DNA from: DUUS01 sp964416365
Lineage (GTDB): Bacteria; Bacillota_I; Bacilli_A; RF39; UBA660
Assembly (NCBI GenBank): GCA_964416365.1
Contig: CAYQDO010000001.1
Span: 1-64,000, forward strand
DNA length: 64,000 nucleotides
Direction: 5' to 3'
Position 1 is the first letter of the stretch. Each line of letters begins with the position of its first letter. Below are positions 1 to 8,787 of the stretch, piece by piece. The notes beneath the pieces were generated by a model. That model saw only the letters and a program-made list of their open reading frames with translations. It was not told where the DNA came from and ran no database searches. The position numbers and the translations under genes are program-made.

Positions 1-160
1 TTCTTGCTACTTTACCATCAAACATATCTAATAATCCAGATATCATTAAACACATTAAAGCTAAAAAAGAATGGCCACTAAAAGCAAAGCCTATTCCAGT
101 AACTGCTGAGCAGACGCTTAAATACGTTAAGATTACCGTATAATCATAAATACCTATCAT
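1..160 (-). CDS. pssA: CDP-alcohol phosphatidyltransferase (phosphatidylserine synthase-like), 3' end off window
   Basis: Only the first 53 residues are in the window; the gene continues past the left edge. The start at 160 has an AGGTGA ribosome-binding site eight bases upstream. The protein opens MIGIYDYTVILTYLS, followed by two hydrophobic stretches and then the start of the CDP-alcohol phosphotransferase signature (D..DGK.AR at residues 45-53). This family transfers a phosphatidyl group from CDP-diacylglycerol to an alcohol in the membrane. The YDYTV opening followed by a DMFDGKVAR motif is typical of Bacillota phosphatidylserine synthase-like proteins. Substrate specificity cannot be decided from this fragment; phosphatidylglycerophosphate synthase is the alternative. 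It lies downstream of spoIVB in the same orientation, separated by that gene's terminator. Confidence 0.75.
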   Translation of the reverse strand, partial: MIGIYDYTVILTYLSVCSAVTGIGFAFSGHSFLALMCLMISGLLDMFDGKVAR

Positions 161-214
161 TAAAACTTCACCTACTACATTAATTCCTTAATATTATAAC
201 ATTATTTTTACTAA

Positions 215-243
215 AACAAAAGAGAAAGTATTCTAGCTTTCTC
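215..243 (-). terminator. Rho-independent terminator of spoIVB
   Basis: Inverted repeat GAGAAAG (222-228) / CTTTCTC (237-243) followed on the minus strand by TTTTGTTTTAG. The spoIVB stop codon (233-235) lies in the hairpin loop. Confidence 0.75.
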
Positions 244-1195
244 CTTCTTTTAACATTGTTGTAATGAAAATTCCATATCCGGTGGTAGGATTATCAAGAA
301 TTACATGCGTAACTGCTCCATATATTTTGTTATCTTGGATTATTGGACTACCACTCATACCTTGAACGATGCCACCAGCTGCTCTAATTAATCCTTCACT
401 AGTAATTCTAAAATGAATATTTTTAACACTGTTATTCTTTTCAATACCATCAATATATATTTCATATGGTTTTACTTCTTCTTTTTCTAAAACAGTATAT
501 ATTAAAGCTGGTCCAATTGTTAAAGTATCTGCCGTACCTACTTCCATGGTTTGATATTCGGATAAATTGTCTGTATAAATACCATATATTCCCTTGCTAG
601 TATTCTTAATAACATTGCCATATATGGTATTTGAATAAAACTTGGCATTCTTTGTTCCGGCCACTCCGATGCTGCTTCGTTCAATTTTAGTAACTAAGCT
701 TTTGAATATTTTACCACTTTTTACTTCGATCATATGACTACTATTACTTTCGATTATTTCATGGCCTAAAGCTCCATAGATTTTTGTTTCAGGATCTATA
801 TAAGTCAGTGTTCCAATACCTGTCACAGTATCCTTAACATATAATCCGGTTTTGTAAGTATTATCAGCGTATATTAGTTCAAAAGGTATTTTATAAATTT
901 TTCGGTTTCTTCTAATCGTAAGATTTACTTTATTATTTTGGACGTTCTCTTCAATGGCCGCCACTAGTTCATCAATAGTATTAACTTCTGTGTTATTTAC
1001 TTTAATAATACTGTCTCCTACTTTGATGCTATTTCGATTAAATCTATTATCAATTTTATAAAATCCAATAACGATTATGCCATCGTTTTGGATTTCAATT
1101 CCTAAAGTTTTACCACCCGGTATGACATATTCTGAGTACGCAAAAACATTTAGGGGAACTAATAACAACATTAAAAGTATTAAAATCTTTTTCAC
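233..1195 (-). CDS. spoIVB: SpoIVB-type serine peptidase (S55) with PDZ domain
   Basis: SpoIVB is the forespore-secreted protease that, in Bacillus, cleaves SpoIVFA and so triggers SpoIVFB-dependent processing of pro-sigma-K. The 320-residue protein has an N-terminal signal/membrane segment (about 1-18), a PDZ-like region (about 30-100), the S55 histidine in YGALGHEI (His145) and the nucleophile in QGMSGSPI (Ser281). It is shorter than the 426-residue B. subtilis protein, mostly before and within the PDZ region. I chose the GTG at 1195 because an AGGGTGA site sits just upstream; an in-frame GTG at 1204 lies inside that site. It follows nusB-xseA-xseB, as in a contracted B. subtilis order. The SpoIVFA/SpoIVFB partners are at 25505-26759. 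Identification is by motifs and context; activity is inferred. Confidence 0.9.
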   Translation of the reverse strand: MKKILILLMLLLVPLNVFAYSEYVIPGGKTLGIEIQNDGIIVIGFYKIDNRFNRNSIKVGDSIIKVNNTEVNTIDELVAAIEENVQNNKVNLTIRRNRKIYKIPFELIYADNTYKTGLYVKDTVTGIGTLTYIDPETKIYGALGHEIIESNSSHMIEVKSGKIFKSLVTKIERSSIGVAGTKNAKFYSNTIYGNVIKNTSKGIYGIYTDNLSEYQTMEVGTADTLTIGPALIYTVLEKEEVKPYEIYIDGIEKNNSVKNIHFRITSEGLIRAAGGIVQGMSGSPIIQDNKIYGAVTHVILDNPTTGYGIFITTMLKEGES

Positions 1196-1234
1196 AATAT
1201 TCACCCTAATATTAGTGTGGTTTATTTATAAATA

Positions 1235-1256
1235 AAAAAAGAACCAATTATTGGTT
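1235..1256 (-). terminator. Rho-independent terminator of the nusB-xse operon
   Basis: Stem AACCAA/TTGGTT (1242-1256) with the xseB TAA stop in its loop, then seven T residues on the minus strand. Confidence 0.7.
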
Positions 1257-1472
1257 TTCTTCTGGTTTAAAATCTTCAAATTCACCATTTTCGGTTCTGA
1301 TTTTATTAACTGATTCTAAAGCTTGATTTAGTTTATCTTCACATACCTTAACTAGTTTCATAGCTTCAGTATACTTTGCAATGGAAGCTTCTAAATCAAT
1401 ATCGCCATTTTCTAATTCTTTGACAATTTTTTCCAAATCCGTCATAAGTTCTTCAAACTTCTTTTTTTCCAT
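1248..1472 (-). CDS. xseB: Exodeoxyribonuclease VII small subunit
   Basis: A 74-residue acidic helical protein with the XseB signature: KFEELMTDLEKIVKELENGD, then LEASIAKYTEAMKLVK. XseB wraps around XseA to form exonuclease VII, which degrades single-stranded DNA in both directions into acid-soluble oligonucleotides. The length is typical for the family (about 70-85). The start overlaps the 3' end of xseA by 20 bases, implying translational coupling, and the stop codon sits in the operon terminator. The order nusB-xseA-xseB matches B. subtilis, minus folD. Confidence 0.95.
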   Translation of the reverse strand: MEKKKFEELMTDLEKIVKELENGDIDLEASIAKYTEAMKLVKVCEDKLNQALESVNKIRTENGEFEDFKPEENQ

Positions 1473-2736
1473 TTTTTACCACCTTTTCTATTTTTGCTTC
1501 TAGTTCCCCTTGATGTAATTTGATATTAACTATATCGCCTTTATTTATATCTTTAGCACTTTTTATAATCTTATCTTGAGATTTTACAACACTGTATCCT
1601 TTACTTAAAATACTAATCGGATTTAATAGTTCAAGTTTACTTAATAATAAGTTAAATTTATTTTTGGAATCATCAAGCAAGCTTCCTGGATTATTTAATG
1701 TGTAATTTTGTTTTATATATTCTAATTTATTTAAATTATACTGTAAATTATTGGTAATTATGGTATTAAGTAAATTAACTAAATTAGTTAGTTTTTCTTC
1801 TTTTTGTTCATAGACAGCTAGCGGACTTTTTAAAACATAGCTGCTTTTTAAATTATCTAATTTACTTTTATTGGCTTTTAATAAATGATTTATTAAATTC
1901 GTTGTTCTTATCTGGTATTGATTAATAAGTACTTTTAAATCCGCAATATTCGGAACAGCTATTTCTGCTGCACCGGTTGGAGTTGGGGCTCTTAAATCGG
2001 CCACAAAATCAGCAATAGTAAAATCAATTTCATGACCTACAGCGCTAATAACTGGGATGCTAGAATTAAATATAGCATAAGCTACTATTTCTTCATTAAA
2101 GGCCCATAAATCTTCAATTGATCCTCCACCACGACCAACTATTAATACATCTAAATCATGTTTATTAGCTTCTTCAATTTGTTTAGTTATCTCAAATTTG
2201 GCTAGTTCTCCTTGCACCTGACAAGGAAATAAATATGTTTCACATAATGGATATCTTCTTTTTATGGTACTTAAAATATCTTTTATGGCTGCTCCAGTAG
2301 AAGCTGTAACAATGCCAATTTTTGTTGGATATTTTGGAATGGATTTCTTGTGTTCTTCGTTAAATAAACCTTTAGCTGCTAGTTCTTTCTTTAAGGCTTC
2401 ATATTTTAAATATAAGTTGCCTACTCCATCTTCTTGCATGCTTTCTACATAAATCTGATATGAACCAGTGGCTTCATAGATACTTATGCGTCCTTCTACT
2501 AGAACCTTCATTCCATCTTCTGGTACAAAGGTAAGACTTTTCGTATAATGCTGAAACATCACCGCATTAATTCTACTTTCTTCATCTTTCAAAGTAAAAT
2601 ATAGATGTCCCCGATTAGGTCCTTTATAATTTGATATTTCACCTTTTAATAATACACTTTGAATATTTGAATCGGTATCAAATTTATTTTTTAAATAACG
2701 ATTTAAAGTTGTAACCGTAATATATCTTTTTTCCAT
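1453..2736 (-). CDS. xseA: Exodeoxyribonuclease VII large subunit
   Basis: A 427-residue XseA. The N-terminal OB-fold (about 1-100) includes LLKGEISNYKGPNRGHLYFT. The catalytic region follows with IGIVTASTGAAIKDILSTI, VLIVGRGGGSIEDLWAFNEE and ISAVGHEIDFTIADFVADLR, the most conserved blocks in the family. The C-terminal third is a long helical, coiled-coil segment for XseB binding, ending in a small barrel (ILSKGYSVVKSQDK). It catalyses single-stranded DNA degradation in repair and mismatch correction. Its ATG overlaps the nusB stop by one base (TAATG). Length and motifs are normal. Confidence 0.97.
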   Translation of the reverse strand: MEKRYITVTTLNRYLKNKFDTDSNIQSVLLKGEISNYKGPNRGHLYFTLKDEESRINAVMFQHYTKSLTFVPEDGMKVLVEGRISIYEATGSYQIYVESMQEDGVGNLYLKYEALKKELAAKGLFNEEHKKSIPKYPTKIGIVTASTGAAIKDILSTIKRRYPLCETYLFPCQVQGELAKFEITKQIEEANKHDLDVLIVGRGGGSIEDLWAFNEEIVAYAIFNSSIPVISAVGHEIDFTIADFVADLRAPTPTGAAEIAVPNIADLKVLINQYQIRTTNLINHLLKANKSKLDNLKSSYVLKSPLAVYEQKEEKLTNLVNLLNTIITNNLQYNLNKLEYIKQNYTLNNPGSLLDDSKNKFNLLLSKLELLNPISILSKGYSVVKSQDKIIKSAKDINKGDIVNIKLHQGELEAKIEKVVKNGKKEV

Positions 2737-3131
2737 TACTCATTAATTATCCTATCCAATACAGCATTAATCATTTTTCGGACAGAATCATCACTGTATT
2801 TTTTAGCAAGCTCAATAGCTTCATTAATTACTACTACCGCAGGAGTATCAGTATATTTAATTTCGTAGATAGCCATTCTTAAAATAGCTGCACCGGTAGC
2901 ATCTAAACGATTAATAGTCCAGTTCTGTAAGTACTTATTAGCTATAGAATCTAATTCATCGCCATAAGTAACTACCCCATAAACCATTTCTTTAACGAAT
3001 TCATTTTCGATTTCCACGTTTTCTTTAATAACATCATCGATAGTATATTCTACATTATTATTCTTATATAAAGATATTTGGTATACAATAGTCATTATTT
3101 TTTCTCTAAGTTCACTTCTTGTTAAAGTCAT
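2736..3131 (-). CDS. nusB: Transcription antitermination factor NusB
   Basis: An all-helical protein of about 131 residues with NusB landmarks: SELREKIMTIVYQI near the N-terminus, FVKEMVYGVVTY, and the C-terminal block LRMAIYEIKYTDTPAVVVINEAIELAKKY. NusB binds boxA RNA with S10 (NusE) during rRNA transcription. I chose the ATG at 3131, preceded by AGGTGA; an upstream GTG at 3140 lies within that ribosome-binding site. It starts the nusB-xseA-xseB run. The gap upstream carries the tandem hairpins described at 3192-3266. Confidence 0.93.
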   Translation of the reverse strand: MTLTRSELREKIMTIVYQISLYKNNNVEYTIDDVIKENVEIENEFVKEMVYGVVTYGDELDSIANKYLQNWTINRLDATGAAILRMAIYEIKYTDTPAVVVINEAIELAKKYSDDSVRKMINAVLDRIINE

Positions 3132-3191
3132 CAATATCACCTTATATCATTATAACAAAACAATAGTTATTATGCTATAACTTTTTTAAGA

Positions 3192-3266
3192 CAAAAAAAA
3201 TGAACCAAACATAACGAATCATGTTTGGTTCAGTACCCAAGGAAATAACGAATCATTTCTTTGGGT
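3192..3266 (-). terminator. Tandem hairpins with identical AACGAATC loops; terminator of mutS
   Basis: Two adjacent inverted repeats. The first pairs 3201-3212 with 3221-3232 (12 bp, perfect); the second pairs 3235-3246 with 3255-3266 (12 positions, one imperfect). The stems differ, but the 8-base loops (3213-3220 and 3247-3254) are both AACGAATC on the plus strand, GATTCGTT on the minus strand. A run of eight T residues follows the proximal hairpin on the minus strand, so this hairpin probably terminates mutS. The repeated loop is not explained by termination alone. Confidence 0.7.
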
Positions 3267-3311
3267 AAACTTAATATAACAAATTATAATATATATGTCA
3301 ACACTTTTTTA

Positions 3312-5831
3312 TTATTTTTCTTTAAGTTCTACTAAAATCTTTAAAGCCTCTATAGGAGTAATATTTAAAGGGTCAATAGTTTTTAAATATTCTCTTAATT
3401 CATCTTTAACAGGTAAAGCAAAGAATAGCTGTTCTTCTGCTACTTTTTTCTTATTATTTGAATTGCTTTCATAAGTTCTTAAAATATCATTTGCTCTATC
3501 AATAATCTCTTTTGGCATTTTAGCTAAGGCGGCAACATTAACGCCATAACTTTTATCAACAGCCCCATCTTTAATTTTATGTAAGAAAATAAGTTTACCA
3601 TTTTCTTCTGTAGCACTAACGTGAATATTTTTAACACTTGCTATTTTTTTGCCAATTTCGGTAATTTCGTGATAGTGAGTGCTAAATAATGTTTTACAAC
3701 CAATACGAATATTAACATATTCTAGAATAGCTTCCGCTAAACTCATACCGTCATAAGTAGCAGTACCTCTACCTAATTCATCAAAAAGGATTAAACTATT
3801 TTCAGTAGCATTAGTAACCGCATTGCGAGCTTCAAGCATTTCTACCATAAAAGTAGATTCTCCGCTTACTAAATCATCTGAAGCTCCTATTCTAGTAAAT
3901 ATTTGATCAAAAATGGGCAAGCTTGCATAATCAGCAGGAACAAAAGATCCTATTTGGGCTAAGATTATAGTAATTGCTAGTTGTCTCATATAAGTACTTT
4001 TACCACTCATATTGGGTCCAGTAATTAATAATGTACTGATATTTTTGTCCATTAAACAATCATTTTTTACGTATACAGTATTTCCAACAATACTAATGAC
4101 TGGATGAAATCCATTTTTAATGTCCACTATATGTTCATCATTAAAAGTTGGTCTTATAAATTTGTTTTGTTCACTTACAACTGATAGAGACACGATAGCA
4201 TCTAAATAACCAAGTACTTTGGCGGTATTTTTTAAACTTATAGTGTTTGCTTTTAATGTTTCTCTTATGGCACTGAATAGTTCATACTCTAAATCAATTA
4301 TTTTTTCTTCAGCATTTAATACTAGAGCTTCTTTTTCTTTAAGTAATGGGGTTATAAAACGCTCACCAGTTGTTAAAGTTTGTCTTCTTTCCCAACCAAA
4401 TTCTGGTTTGACTTTATCAAGATTACCTTTACTAACTTCAATATAGTAACCAAATACTTTGTTAAATCCTACCTTTAAGTTTGCGATACCGGTTCTTTCT
4501 CTTTCTTCTTTTTCTAGTGAAGAAATAAATTGTTTTCCACCACTCCGTATATTTTTTAATTCATCTAATTCAAAGTTATAACCCCTTTTTATTAAATATC
4601 CTTCTTTAAGACCGACAGGTGGTTCTTCATAAATAGCTTTTTCTAATAGATCATATAATTCTTTATGAATATCAAAATTCAAAACAAGACCAGTTTGCTC
4701 TACTTTATCTTTCAATTCTGGTAATACTTTTAAGGATTTCTTAATCTGTAAAACATCACGAGCATTCAAAGACCCACAGACAACTTTGCCACATAGTCTT
4801 TCTAAGTCATATACTTCATAAAGTAATTCTTGAATTTCTGATTTTAAAATAAACTCATTATTTAAGATTTCTATGTAGTCTAAACGTTTTTTTATCTCAT
4901 TTTTATCTTTTAAAGGATTCATTAAAAAATCTTTCAAAGTTCTTGAACCCATCGCTGTCTTACATTTATCTAGCAACCAAATTAAACTATATTGTCTTTC
5001 TTTTAATCTTAAAGTTTCAAATAATTCTAAATTACGAATCGTATGGGCATCCATTAATAGATATTCGTTATTATTTTTTATATTAATATCACTAAAATGA
5101 GATATGTCTTTTAATTGCATCGCAATTAAATAATAAAATAGATGTTGTATCCCTTTAATGACTTTTTCATCACTAATGTTTTGTACTAATGATATTTCTT
5201 TATCGTAGAATTTATCATTAATTGTAATATTTATTTGATAATTGTTTCTTATAACATTTAATAATTCTAAATTAAAAGTGTTTTCTAAAATAATTTCTTT
5301 TAAATTTAAATTTAAAACTCTATTTAATAATTTAGTTTCTTCATGGGTAACTAATTCACTGTTGATATTACCAGTTGAAATATCAGCATATGTTAAAAGA
5401 TAAGCATATTGTAAATCAAGAATACTGCCTAGATAGTTAAAGTCACTAGAATCTAAAAATTCTAAATCAACCATAGTTCCTTTACTTATTACCTGAGTGA
5501 CTTCCCTTTTTACCATACCTTTGGCAAAACGAGGATCTTCTACTTGATCACAAATCGCTACTTTATATCCCTTATTAATTAATTTTTCAATATACATTTT
5601 AACAGAATGATGCGGAACTCCGGCCATAGGTATTCTTTCTTTTAATCCCGCATTCTTACCAGTTAAAGTAAGTTCTAATTCTCTAGAAGCATTTATCGCA
5701 TCTTCAAAAAATAATTCATAAAAATCCCCAACGCGATAAAAAAGAAATTCTTCTTCATAATTCTTTTTAATATTTAAGTATTGTTGCATCATCGGACTTA
5801 ATTCATTGTAGATTACTTCTGATTTTTTCAT
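3312..5831 (-). CDS. mutS: DNA mismatch repair protein MutS
   Basis: An 839-residue MutS1. The N-terminal mismatch-binding domain opens with LSPMMQQYLNIKKNYEEEF and has the Phe-x-Glu wedge (GDFYELFFED). The lever and clamp domains follow. The C-terminal ATPase has Walker A GPNMSGKST (about residue 605), Walker B LILFDELGRGT and FSTHYHEITE. MutS binds mispairs and recruits MutL; no mutL is in the window. I chose the ATG at 5831 because an in-frame GTG at 5840 lies in the AGGTG ribosome-binding site. The end is compact (EALKILVELKEK). It is followed by the tandem-hairpin intergenic region. Confidence 0.98.
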   Translation of the reverse strand: MKKSEVIYNELSPMMQQYLNIKKNYEEEFLFYRVGDFYELFFEDAINASRELELTLTGKNAGLKERIPMAGVPHHSVKMYIEKLINKGYKVAICDQVEDPRFAKGMVKREVTQVISKGTMVDLEFLDSSDFNYLGSILDLQYAYLLTYADISTGNINSELVTHEETKLLNRVLNLNLKEIILENTFNLELLNVIRNNYQINITINDKFYDKEISLVQNISDEKVIKGIQHLFYYLIAMQLKDISHFSDINIKNNNEYLLMDAHTIRNLELFETLRLKERQYSLIWLLDKCKTAMGSRTLKDFLMNPLKDKNEIKKRLDYIEILNNEFILKSEIQELLYEVYDLERLCGKVVCGSLNARDVLQIKKSLKVLPELKDKVEQTGLVLNFDIHKELYDLLEKAIYEEPPVGLKEGYLIKRGYNFELDELKNIRSGGKQFISSLEKEERERTGIANLKVGFNKVFGYYIEVSKGNLDKVKPEFGWERRQTLTTGERFITPLLKEKEALVLNAEEKIIDLEYELFSAIRETLKANTISLKNTAKVLGYLDAIVSLSVVSEQNKFIRPTFNDEHIVDIKNGFHPVISIVGNTVYVKNDCLMDKNISTLLITGPNMSGKSTYMRQLAITIILAQIGSFVPADYASLPIFDQIFTRIGASDDLVSGESTFMVEMLEARNAVTNATENSLILFDELGRGTATYDGMSLAEAILEYVNIRIGCKTLFSTHYHEITEIGKKIASVKNIHVSATEENGKLIFLHKIKDGAVDKSYGVNVAALAKMPKEIIDRANDILRTYESNSNNKKKVAEEQLFFALPVKDELREYLKTIDPLNITPIEALKILVELKEK

Positions 5832-5861
5832 TAAAAACACCTAAGATTATTATATCATAAT

Positions 5862-5891
5862 AAAAGAAAAAACCGAGTATTTATCGGTTTA
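5862..5891 (-). terminator. Rho-independent terminator after the ylbL operon
   Basis: Stem AAACCGA (5870-5876) / TCGGTTT (5884-5890) followed by a T/C-rich tract on the minus strand; the stop codon of the preceding gene abuts the stem. Confidence 0.65.
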
Positions 5892-6833
5892 TAAAGTTTT
5901 TTTTCTTTGAATATTTAAAGCTTCTTCTACTGAAATTGGAATTAAATCCATTTCTTGTTGTTGATATACATAAATATAATCTTTTAAAGATAAATTATTT
6001 ATACCTCTTGTTAATAATACTTCTAAATCTAAACGACTGATTTTATATAACTCTTGCCAACTAACAGTTTCGTCATTCTCTAATATTTTATTATTATCAA
6101 TATCCATTAATATTGATTTCTTATTTTTAGTAATAATTTGGTACATACTTGATTCTACAGGATTTAAATCGGACAATTCTTCTTTTGTTAAAAGTTTAAT
6201 AAAGAAATAATTACGCTTACGCATTTTAAAAACATTTTTACTTACTTCTTCAAGTTCAACAACCCAAGTGGGATATAATTCTAACATTTCTGAGGTTTGT
6301 GGCAACAAATAGTAATCACAACCTAAACGTGATTCAAATAACGCATCACGACGTTCGCTAAAACTATCACCAATTATTAAAATACTTTTTTCTGATAAAA
6401 ATAGGCTTTCTCTATCAACACTACTTGGTAATATACTAATAACATTGTAGTTTTTTTTATTTAATTTACGAATTAAATCATATTCTAATAGTTGTAAGAA
6501 CCTTGGCTCAAAGTCTGGCTGTTCTTCATAGTATTTGCCATTTTCTAATAAATGAAAAGTTCTGATTTCAATTTTAGTAAAATCAACATTAGCAACTATA
6601 GCTGGGTCAACTTCATACAATAATTCTTTATGTTTTGAATTACAATAACCGGCATATTCATCAACAGATGTTTTCTTAAACGATCCAATGGTTAAAATAG
6701 GTTCTAAAGCTACCGTTTCCCCATCATTTTTAGACTTAATAACGAACTCGTTATCATATAAAGTAAAGTCTTTTATAAATATTTTTTTAGCATCAGATAT
6801 TGATATAAAATATCGAGTTGATTTTTCATTCAT
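5889..6833 (-). CDS. Conserved-looking protein of unknown function, coupled to ylbL
   Basis: I do not recognise this 314-residue protein. It has no signal peptide or membrane segment and appears cytosolic. The middle contains a possible alpha/beta unit (YNVISILPSSVDRES, then KSILIIGDSFSERRDALFES), and the C-terminal half is charged and helical, ending PISVEEALNIQRKKTL. The start overlaps the ylbL stop by four bases (ATGA), so the two are probably translated together. The coupling suggests a function linked to the membrane-anchored Lon-like protease upstream, but this is inference. No catalytic motif was seen. Confidence 0.6.
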   Translation of the reverse strand: MNEKSTRYFISISDAKKIFIKDFTLYDNEFVIKSKNDGETVALEPILTIGSFKKTSVDEYAGYCNSKHKELLYEVDPAIVANVDFTKIEIRTFHLLENGKYYEEQPDFEPRFLQLLEYDLIRKLNKKNYNVISILPSSVDRESLFLSEKSILIIGDSFSERRDALFESRLGCDYYLLPQTSEMLELYPTWVVELEEVSKNVFKMRKRNYFFIKLLTKEELSDLNPVESSMYQIITKNKKSILMDIDNNKILENDETVSWQELYKISRLDLEVLLTRGINNLSLKDYIYVYQQQEMDLIPISVEEALNIQRKKTL

Positions 6834-7858
6834 TTTCTCGCCTCCAAATTTTCTAATATTTGTAGTGTTTCTTCAAAACTGGATACTCCTCTTATAATTA
6901 TATCATATTTTTGTTCTTTAGCATACATGACAGCTTCTTGATAATTTTCATTAGGAACTATAAAAATATCGGCTTTATTTTTAACAGCTCCTGCTAATTT
7001 ATATTTTACGCCACCAATTTCTCCTACTGTTCCATCTAGAGCAATCGTTCCAGTCCCAACTATTTTGTATCCTTTAGTAATATCTTCTTTAACTAAAGCA
7101 TCATAAATAGCTAAACTTAGTAATAATCCTCCTGAAGGACCACTTTCCGAGGCTTTCGAATCAATCGTTATTTTAACATCAGAATCTATTTCATAAAATG
7201 TTGTAGCCGCTAAACCAATTAAAAGTGTTTCTTCTTCTTGATAGATTTTTGCACTAGTTTTAATTTCTTTATTTTCTCTTTTAATATCTAATGTTATTTC
7301 TTCATTTTCCTTTTTAGTATTAATATATTCTTTTAAAGTTTTAATATCCTGATAAGTAATATCATCGTATTTTAGAATTTCATCACCAATTTTAATATCT
7401 CCTGTACATTTTTCATCAACATAGATGATATAATTTTTAATATTTTTTACCGTAAAAGGGGTATTACTAGCTTTGTAAGCTAAATACGTAGCACTGTTAA
7501 TTGATTCTTCATAATATAGCTTATCTCTTTTCATCGAATCTTGAATTGTTTCTGAATCATTATAAGTTATATCTTCATTTTTAACCAGTTCCCAACTCGG
7601 AACAATTTTAGCAATTAAATAAAAAGGTAGTTTACCTTTAACCATGCCAACATAGGCCATATTAAATGAACCCTTAGCTTGATCATTATTAACATTTTCA
7701 ACATGAATTCTTTTCGTAATATTGATACTTCCACCCGGTTTATAAATACTGTAATTTGTTTCAATATTAAAACTTACTAAAAGAATAGTTAAAAATATTA
7801 AAAAAGATAAATTGTTTTTAATATATTGTTTAATTTTTTCATAAAGTTTATCAGTCAT
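6830..7858 (-). CDS. ylbL: YlbL-type membrane-anchored PDZ/Lon-like protease (S16)
   Basis: A 342-residue protein with one N-terminal membrane segment (about 17-33), a PDZ-like region (about 145-205) and a C-terminal Lon proteolytic domain without an ATPase. The catalytic dyad is visible as Ser242 in SGPSGGLL and Lys285 in GEIGGVKYKLAG, 43 residues apart as in Lon. The family (B. subtilis YlbL) is an extracytoplasmic protease; YlbL has been linked to degradation of the division inhibitor YneA. The start has GAGGTG ten bases upstream. ylbJ is divergent, 47 bp away; in B. subtilis ylbJ and ylbL are also close neighbours. Confidence 0.9.
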   Translation of the reverse strand: MTDKLYEKIKQYIKNNLSFLIFLTILLVSFNIETNYSIYKPGGSINITKRIHVENVNNDQAKGSFNMAYVGMVKGKLPFYLIAKIVPSWELVKNEDITYNDSETIQDSMKRDKLYYEESINSATYLAYKASNTPFTVKNIKNYIIYVDEKCTGDIKIGDEILKYDDITYQDIKTLKEYINTKKENEEITLDIKRENKEIKTSAKIYQEEETLLIGLAATTFYEIDSDVKITIDSKASESGPSGGLLLSLAIYDALVKEDITKGYKIVGTGTIALDGTVGEIGGVKYKLAGAVKNKADIFIVPNENYQEAVMYAKEQKYDIIIRGVSSFEETLQILENLEARK

Positions 7859-7905
7859 TGGTTGCTTGCACCTCTATTTAAATTATAGCAAATAGAAGGA
7901 GATAT

Positions 7906-8787
7906 ATGATAAAGTTCTTAAAAAATGTGTCAATAATTTTACTTATAATTTTAACTATCATAAAAAGACCAACAATAACTACCGCAATTATCGAAGCAAT
8001 TAATATATGGATTACTAATATATTTCCATCTTTATTTCCAATTCTAATAATAAGTGATCTAATTATCAGCACTGATCTAATTAATATTATTACTAATATT
8101 ATCGGACCTTTTTTTTCTAAATTATTTAAAGTTAGTAAATATAGCTCCTATGTATTTATAATGAGTCTGTTAAGCGGTTGCCCTAGCAATGCTAAATATA
8201 CTAAGGATTTATTAGATTATAATTTAATTAGTAAAGAAGAAGCTATTAAAGTATTATCTATGTCTCTTTTATACAATCCAATATTAATTTTAACTATTAC
8301 CAGTTATTTAAATAAAGAAGACTCTTGCTTTATCATTATAGCCAATATAATAATAAACATAATTATTGGGATTATAAATCGCAAGTTTTATTGTCAAGTT
8401 AAACACAATGAAAAAATGTTAAACCGAAATTTTAATCTAATTTCTTCTATATCTAAATCTATAGATACATTAATGTTAGTATTAGGCTCTTTAGCATTAT
8501 TTATTGCTCTATCATCTATTATTCCTTATAGTCATCCTTTGCTAGATGGAATATTTGAAATAACCAATGGCATTAAAGAAATAGTCTTTATTGAAAACTA
8601 TAACTATCAACTATTATTTACCGGCATCCTTATGTCTTTTGGGGGCTTCAGTATTCAAACCCAAATAAAAAGTATTCTAAAAGATTATAACTTAGAATAC
8701 AGTTTATTTTATAAATCAAGAATTATTCATCTAGCTTTATTTATATTAACTTTGTACCTGAAAGTGATATTTAGTATCATTAGTTAA
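7906..8787 (+). CDS. ylbJ: YlbJ-like sporulation integral membrane protein
   Basis: One of few plus-strand genes here. The 293-residue hydrophobic protein has about eight predicted membrane segments and the YlbJ-type motif MSLLSGCPSNAKYTKDLL, equivalent to the family's SG.P.GAK signature. In Bacillus, ylbJ is a sporulation gene needed for heat-resistant spores; the family is related to nucleoside-recognition/gate-type membrane proteins. The start has a strong AAGGAG site. The 3' end overlaps the convergent pseudopilin gene by 42 bp. Its presence beside ylbL supports sporulating ancestry. The transported substrate is unknown. Confidence 0.82.
   Translation: MIKFLKNVSIILLIILTIIKRPTITTAIIEAINIWITNIFPSLFPILIISDLIISTDLINIITNIIGPFFSKLFKVSKYSSYVFIMSLLSGCPSNAKYTKDLLDYNLISKEEAIKVLSMSLLYNPILILTITSYLNKEDSCFIIIANIIINIIIGIINRKFYCQVKHNEKMLNRNFNLISSISKSIDTLMLVLGSLALFIALSSIIPYSHPLLDGIFEITNGIKEIVFIENYNYQLLFTGILMSFGGFSIQTQIKSILKDYNLEYSLFYKSRIIHLALFILTLYLKVIFSIIS

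Noticed and set aside
7878..8072. Minus-strand frame opposite the ylbJ start
   Set aside because: It lies within ylbJ on the other strand and has no ribosome-binding site.
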